This document shows positions 59,785 through 64,000 of a stretch of 64,000 bases of DNA, piece after piece (position 1 is the first letter of the stretch; each line of letters opens with the position of its first letter). This DNA comes from Sporosarcina sp. Marseille-Q4063 (GTDB lineage: Bacteria; Bacillota; Bacilli; Bacillales_A; Planococcaceae). Where the stretch lies: NCBI RefSeq assembly GCF_018309085.1, contig NZ_CP070502.1:1984001-2048000 (forward strand). The letters run 5' to 3'. The notes below the pieces were generated by a model that did no database searches, was not told the DNA's origin, and worked only from the letters and a program-made list of their open reading frames with translations. The position numbers were made by a program, and so were the translations under genes.

Positions 59785-61559
59785 CGATTCACCTCCAATT
59801 TTGGAATGCGAAATGAAATCGTTGTTCCTTTCCCGATTTCGCTTTCGATTTTCAATGCTGCTTGTTCGCCAAACGTCATGATCAACCGACGATTGACATT
59901 GTATAACCCTACGCCTGTACCAGTTTCGGATTCCATTTGTTCATTTCCCAATTGCTGAATTCGTTCGGGATCTATTCCCTTTCCATTGTCCGCTACTTTG
60001 ATTTCAATTTCATTGGCGAGGTCCCCGACAGTCACTTTTATGATACTGCCCTTCTCCATGTCGTTTATGCCGTGATGGATGGCGTTTTCGACGATGGGTT
60101 GCAATGTGAACGGCGGAATCATTTGTGTGGATAGATTGTTAGCTAACTCGTACTGGATCGTTAATTTATCCACAAATCGCGCTTCTATAATCTCCAAATA
60201 TGATCTTACATGCGAAAGCTCCTGTTCCAAAGAAACTTTGGTGGCCGTCGTCCCTGTGACATTTTGACGTAAAAAGTAAGAAAGAGATGTCAGCAGTTTT
60301 CGTGCCTGATCAGGATTCGTGCGAATCAAAGACACGATGATGTTCATCGAGTTAAATAAGAAATGTGGGCTAATTTGTGCTTGCAACGCATTGATTTCAG
60401 CTTCTTTGGCCAGTTGATAAGCATGATCTGTTTCCGCAATTTCTAGCTGATTGCTAAGTAATGAGCTAAGCCCTGAGATTAACTCAATATTGATGTCAGT
60501 TATCGACTTTTTGGATGGATAATATAGTTTCAACGTTCCAATTGTTTCCCCGCGACGAATTAATGGCGCGATTACGGCTGCGCCCAAGGGACATTTTTTA
60601 TTTTCACAATGAATCGTTCCTTCATTAACTACGCTTAACTTTCCACTTTGAATAACTTCTTTCGTTTCCACTGTTTGAATCGGACTGTTTTCTTTATGGT
60701 GATCGTCGGCAATCCCGACATGGGCAACGATATGCGTTTTATCGGTTAAGGCGACTGCACTCGGCTGGAGTTCGCGGTATAAAATATTGCAGACAGCCGC
60801 GGCAGTCGCGTTGTTCATCCCTTTTCGTAGGTACCCAAGTGTTTGATTGGCAATTCGAAGTGTTTTTTGTGCTTGGAGTGCAGTCACTTTTTCCTGGTCG
60901 CTAATGACATTATGAACAATTAACAGGAACAGTGCCGCCCCGATGCCATTTGCGAGAATCATCGGGATGCCAATTACTTCGACCAATGTGAATGCTTTTT
61001 CGAACGGTTTTGAGATGAGAAGTATGAGGCCCATTTGCGCAGCTTCAGCAAGCGCACCGATTCCGAAGGCGACTAGCGGTTTCACGTTTTTCCCTTTCCG
61101 GTAAAAAAAGCTGGCCACAATACCGGCTATAATGGTTGAAATACCGCACGCAATCCCCGTAAAACCGCCTAAAGTCATTCGATGGAGGCCGGCAATCAAC
61201 CCTGCCCCGATTCCTAGGCGATATCCCCCTAAAAGACCCGCTACGACAACGCCAATAACACGCGAATTCGCTAGCGCTTCATCCTTTGCTAATTCTGCCG
61301 TAACGCTATTAAAATTCAATGTATCTGTATTAAATGCGACACCTAAATAAGTGCCCGCAATGCCAAATAGTCCGAAGAATAAAATCGCTGTAAGCTCTTG
61401 TTTATTATCCAATTTATCATGTTGAACCAAGTTCTTGAAGAAGCGCAATCTGGTGAGTATAAATGCGACCGCTATAATTGTTCCGACCCTTTCCAACATG
61501 ATGATCAGTAAATCGACCAAATTTACGCCTCCTCCTTTGTTATATTGTTTATTATCCAT
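59781..61559 (-). CDS. lytS: LytS-type sensor histidine kinase
   Basis: The 592-residue kinase has an N-terminal 5TMR-LYT membrane sensor (about 10-215, with LFGLFGIAGTYLGVAFNTDT), a GAF-like domain (about 235-370) with a Cys pair in HCENKKCPLGAAV, the phospho-acceptor His in QISPHFLFNSMNIIVSL, and an HATPase with NAIHHGIND and DNGKGI. LytS/BtsS/YpdA kinases sense pyruvate or membrane changes. With the CstA family carrier nearby, pyruvate sensing is favoured. GGAGGAGG precedes the start. Confidence 0.92.
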   Translation of the reverse strand: MDNKQYNKGGGVNLVDLLIIMLERVGTIIAVAFILTRLRFFKNLVQHDKLDNKQELTAILFFGLFGIAGTYLGVAFNTDTLNFNSVTAELAKDEALANSRVIGVVVAGLLGGYRLGIGAGLIAGLHRMTLGGFTGIACGISTIIAGIVASFFYRKGKNVKPLVAFGIGALAEAAQMGLILLISKPFEKAFTLVEVIGIPMILANGIGAALFLLIVHNVISDQEKVTALQAQKTLRIANQTLGYLRKGMNNATAAAVCNILYRELQPSAVALTDKTHIVAHVGIADDHHKENSPIQTVETKEVIQSGKLSVVNEGTIHCENKKCPLGAAVIAPLIRRGETIGTLKLYYPSKKSITDINIELISGLSSLLSNQLEIAETDHAYQLAKEAEINALQAQISPHFLFNSMNIIVSLIRTNPDQARKLLTSLSYFLRQNVTGTTATKVSLEQELSHVRSYLEIIEARFVDKLTIQYELANNLSTQMIPPFTLQPIVENAIHHGINDMEKGSIIKVTVGDLANEIEIKVADNGKGIDPERIQQLGNEQMESETGTGVGLYNVNRRLIMTFGEQAALKIESEIGKGTTISFRIPKLEVNR

Positions 61560-61590
61560 TATTTATTGTTGTTTGGAAACTTTAATTCAT

Positions 61591-61623
61591 TTAAAAAACC
61601 AGCCCGTGTTACCTTGGCTGGTT
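61591..61623 (-). terminator. Terminator of the MerR gene
   Basis: AACCAGCC (61597-61604) pairs with GGCTGGTT (61616-61623); on the minus strand it is followed by TTTTTTAA. Confidence 0.88.
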
Positions 61624-61676
61624 GCTGAAGTTTATTTGCTCACGCTAAATTTAGGTGAGGAATTAAATGAATGAAA

Positions 61677-62402
61677 TTAGTTGGTCTCCGCAAAAGCCTT
61701 CATGGCATCGCGCATAAATTCAGCGAGCCCATCGCCAAACTGGTCGATGTTTTTTGTGAATCGCTCGTCGGCGACATACATTTCACCGAGTCCCGCGAAA
61801 GCTTCTAGCGAATAGGTTCCAAAATTATTGTTCAACATATCGAACCAATCTTTAATAGCCGCTTGCGCTTTTTCGGACTTTGGATCCGTATGGCGCATTT
61901 CCGCTAAGTTAAAGTAAATACGGTTCATTTCCTCTTGAACTTCCGGACCAAACTGCGCGACTTTCTTCTTCGACTCGTCAACTGCTTTATCGCCCCATCG
62001 GTCCCTGGCCTCTTGTTCGTATGGGTTCGTGCTAAAATCAAATCCTTGAAATTTTTCTTCGTTCGTCATCCTTAACTCTCCCTTCTCATGGCGAATCGAT
62101 TTCTCAATCGTATCGATCATTTCATCCAGTTGCTGTCGTTTAGCAATGAGCATTTTTCGTTGCATGTCGAAAGCTTCTCGGCGATCAAACGATGGACTTG
62201 AAAGCAATTCTTTTATTTTTTTCAAAGAGAAGCCGAGTTCGCGAAAGAACAATATTTGTTGTAATGTTGCCAGATTACCTTCGGAATAAATCCGGTAACC
62301 TGCTTCCGTCAAATCATCCGGCACGAGTAAGCCGATGTCATCGTAGTGGTGAAGCGTGCGTACACTGACACCGGTCATCTGCGATACTTCTTTCACTTTC
62401 AT
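61677..62402 (-). CDS. MerR family regulator with TipAS domain
   Basis: The 241-residue protein has an N-terminal MerR winged helix (VKEVSQMTGVSVRTLHHYDD), a dimer coiled coil (about 75-110) and a C-terminal TipAS domain (about 120-240, with RWGDKAVDESKKKVAQFG and FGTYSLEAFAGLGEMYVADE). TipAL and B. subtilis Mta bind drugs through this domain and activate exporters or autoregulate. The target is unknown; no exporter gene is directly adjacent except the partial EamA permease 1.3 kb upstream. Confidence 0.9.
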   Translation of the reverse strand: MKVKEVSQMTGVSVRTLHHYDDIGLLVPDDLTEAGYRIYSEGNLATLQQILFFRELGFSLKKIKELLSSPSFDRREAFDMQRKMLIAKRQQLDEMIDTIEKSIRHEKGELRMTNEEKFQGFDFSTNPYEQEARDRWGDKAVDESKKKVAQFGPEVQEEMNRIYFNLAEMRHTDPKSEKAQAAIKDWFDMLNNNFGTYSLEAFAGLGEMYVADERFTKNIDQFGDGLAEFMRDAMKAFAETN

Positions 62403-62478
62403 CGCGATTCGCCTCCCTTCATCACTAACGATAAACTATGACGTAACGTGAGAGTCAAGGATTAGTTCTATTTTTCTT

Positions 62479-62892
62479 CTACCTCAATAGTTGTAAAAAA
62501 ACATCTATAATTGGGTGAATATCTGGTTCTGTATGATAATAGTTGCCGTTTATATGAGTATCTCCAAATTGAAAAGTACGCACGTTACCTTCGAAAAAAG
62601 TAATAGAATACCTAAAGCCATCTCTTTTTCCTTGATCATCGTCAGGGATAAATTTAATGTTTTTTATTTCACCAATAAAATCCTGGGTCTTTTCATAGTC
62701 AGTCGTAGCTACTCCATAACCTGTATTACCATCCACAATTTCAATTTTAGAAACATCACTCAAATCTTTTTCATAAAACTCCTCTAAAGTTTTAGTTTCC
62801 AATCCGCATCCTGACAGCAACAATAAGATTACTAACAATAAGAATAATCGTAAAGTTTCATTACTAACATCCCCATCTACTTCTTCAACCAA
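62479..62892 (-). CDS. Putative lipoprotein with frameshifted start
   Basis: The frame contains LRLFLLLVILLLLSGC, a lipoprotein signal, followed by a soluble domain (LSDVSKIEIVDGNTGYGVAT, DGFRYSITFFEGNVRTFQFG) resembling small Bacillus lipoproteins. The open frame begins with a TTG at 62892 without a ribosome binding site. GGGG sits 9 bases before an ATG at 62861 in another frame. One extra A in the AAA run (plus 62856-62858) would give MKTLRLFLLLVILLLLSGC, a normal lipoprotein start. So the true gene is probably 62479-62861 with a one-base deletion. Confidence 0.62.
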   Translation of the reverse strand: MVEEVDGDVSNETLRLFLLLVILLLLSGCGLETKTLEEFYEKDLSDVSKIEIVDGNTGYGVATTDYEKTQDFIGEIKNIKFIPDDDQGKRDGFRYSITFFEGNVRTFQFGDTHINGNYYHTEPDIHPIIDVFLQLLR

Positions 62893-63686
62893 AAAAAGAA
62901 AATCATCGTGTAGGCAAGTTTTTCTTCATTTGAAATATGGCTTCCGAAACGGATATGACTGTGAACAGCCTCTGCTTGAAATGCTGGATGCAAAGCATAA
63001 GGAAAGCGGCCGAAACGATACTTCGCAGTCATTTTTCCGTTATCATCTACGACATCAATATCGCCGGCCATATTATTCGCCGCAAGCTCCCGCCAAACCC
63101 GATCATTTTCATGGAATAAAGTTCCCCTACTTTTAAGCACGGATTTCGTGAGCCATTGCTCGAAATAACCAATCCTTTTTCCATCCCTGCTATGGAGTGT
63201 TAAGAGAAAACGGTTTCCATTATTCCACAAGGTAAAAGAGGCTAAAAGTTCATCTTTCATATCAAGAATGTCATACGTTGCAGGTAGAATAAATCCTTCA
63301 GACATAAAGTTAATAGCGGTTAATTTGCGCGCAAAAGGTCGGCGTTTTGAAGGAATGATTTGAAATATAGAAACGCCGTCAGCATTGACGTTATGCATTG
63401 ACGGATAGATTGATGGCATCCATTGTACGATTAATTCATTAATATTTTCAAACTGAACTTCACTCTCGAGTTCAGCCATGGTTTCATCCCGAAGGTTCTG
63501 CTGCGCGTTGTTGAAAAAAAGTCCCGAAATCAGTAAAGAAATTGCGGTTATTGCTGAAACGACCAGCGTTTCTCCGTTCACTAAAAAGCTTTCGAACCAA
63601 ACAAAATAATAAACAATCGCGTAAATCGCCGTGATGCCGCCTCCGACAAATGAAAAAATCGACGTCTTTCGGTAAATTTTCTTCAT
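62877..63686 (-). CDS. Hypothetical membrane protein (269 residues)
   Basis: Two N-terminal helices (about 11-31 and 38-58) anchor a cytosolic domain of about 200 residues (VSIFQIIPSKRRPFARKLTA, DELLASFTLWNNGNRFLLTL, DGKRIGYFEQWLTKSVL) that may have a tubby/LURP-like strand pattern. I recognise no named family. AAGGATATG precedes the ATG at 63686. It may share an mRNA with the lipoprotein frame downstream. Confidence 0.68.
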   Translation of the reverse strand: MKKIYRKTSIFSFVGGGITAIYAIVYYFVWFESFLVNGETLVVSAITAISLLISGLFFNNAQQNLRDETMAELESEVQFENINELIVQWMPSIYPSMHNVNADGVSIFQIIPSKRRPFARKLTAINFMSEGFILPATYDILDMKDELLASFTLWNNGNRFLLTLHSRDGKRIGYFEQWLTKSVLKSRGTLFHENDRVWRELAANNMAGDIDVVDDNGKMTAKYRFGRFPYALHPAFQAEAVHSHIRFGSHISNEEKLAYTMIFFFWLKK

Positions 63687-63728
63687 ATCCTTCGCTCACC
63701 TTACCTTTTCACCCCACGGTGGGATTCA

Positions 63729-64000
63729 TCACTCGATTTTACTTTTTCTGAACATCAAAAAACTAAATCTTGTTTCTGATAAAATGATTGCACTCAGAAT
63801 TAGCACCGCTCCGATGCCCATTCTAAGCGTCAATACTTCGCTTAAAATTGCGACTGAAAATGCCATTCCCCAAAATGCTTCGGTAGATAGAATGATGGCC
63901 GCTTTCGTTTCTGAAATGTATTTTTGAGCGATTGTTTGAAGTAAAAATGCAACCGTCGTTGAAAATATTCCGAGATATACCAATGGATATAAACCTGCCG
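63729..64000 (-). CDS. EamA/DMT family permease, C-terminal part (cut by window edge)
   Basis: The frame is open to the window end and encodes the last three helices of a drug/metabolite transporter: LVYLGIFSTTVAFLLQTIAQ, KAAIILSTEAFWGMAFSVAI and LRMGIGAVLILSAIILSETR. The pattern at the second EamA repeat end is clear. The first about 200 residues lie beyond base 64000. Substrate unknown. Confidence 0.88.
   Translation of the reverse strand, partial: AGLYPLVYLGIFSTTVAFLLQTIAQKYISETKAAIILSTEAFWGMAFSVAILSEVLTLRMGIGAVLILSAIILSETRFSFLMFRKSKIE

Overview
The window looks like chromosomal DNA of a low-to-moderate GC, Gram-positive, aerobic Bacillales bacterium, most likely Planococcaceae (Sporosarcina or a close relative). 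This rests on gene content and arrangement: a yuaF-floT pair behind a textbook sigma-W promoter, YitT, YlbC-like CAP and RlmA proteins, LytST with a CstA family carrier, strong GGAGG or GGGGGG ribosome binding sites, frequent TTG/GTG starts, and a perfect Bacillus-type cre box. The species call is inference; no rRNA or tRNA gene is visible.

Layout. 0-10.8 kb is core-like: the start of fumC, an HD-GYP-type phosphohydrolase, an ABC exporter, the flotillin operon, a DUF47-Pit phosphate carrier pair, a cold shock protein and an MMPL exporter. Between the ABC exporter and floT lies a GC-rich array of nine TCCCGTAACG-type units. 10.8-18.7 kb holds a frameshifted membrane metallopeptidase, a SAP/DUF6434 gene bracketed by a 67-bp imperfect inverted repeat, small membrane proteins, RlmA, a CAP protein, a Cu/Zn superoxide dismutase lipoprotein and a free-standing PurC-like enzyme. 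18.8-21.8 kb is a metal-export operon (HMA protein, P1B ATPase, Crp/Fnr regulator) whose promoter carries an Fnr-type box centred near -41.5. 22-25.5 kb carries DUF1648, YitT and AdhB-like genes.

25.6-46.1 kb is an accessory region, almost all on the minus strand: methyltransferases, two isochorismatase-like hydrolases, GNAT and Nudix enzymes, a cytidine deaminase, lipoproteins and a GrpB-Nudix fusion. Inside it an IS200/IS605-type element (about 41962-44490; intact zinc-finger-less TnpB, decayed TnpA, candidate omega RNA) has split a GNAT gene, and the flanking genes have decayed. The empty site can be rebuilt in frame from the two flanks.

46.2-64 kb holds an ABC-2 transporter with a LytTR-DUF3021 regulatory pair, an ArgO-like exporter, an RlmI-like methyltransferase, a large SF2 helicase with two predicted membrane helices, a DUF2339 protein, a CstA family carrier with its LytST two-component system, cre box and LytTR-type repeat, a MerR-TipAS regulator and a partial EamA permease.

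A recurring oddity is single-base indels in short homopolymers that break otherwise good genes (near 10906, 28535, 35840 and 62856). They are either sequencing errors or real frame changes and should be checked against reads before any of these genes is called dead.
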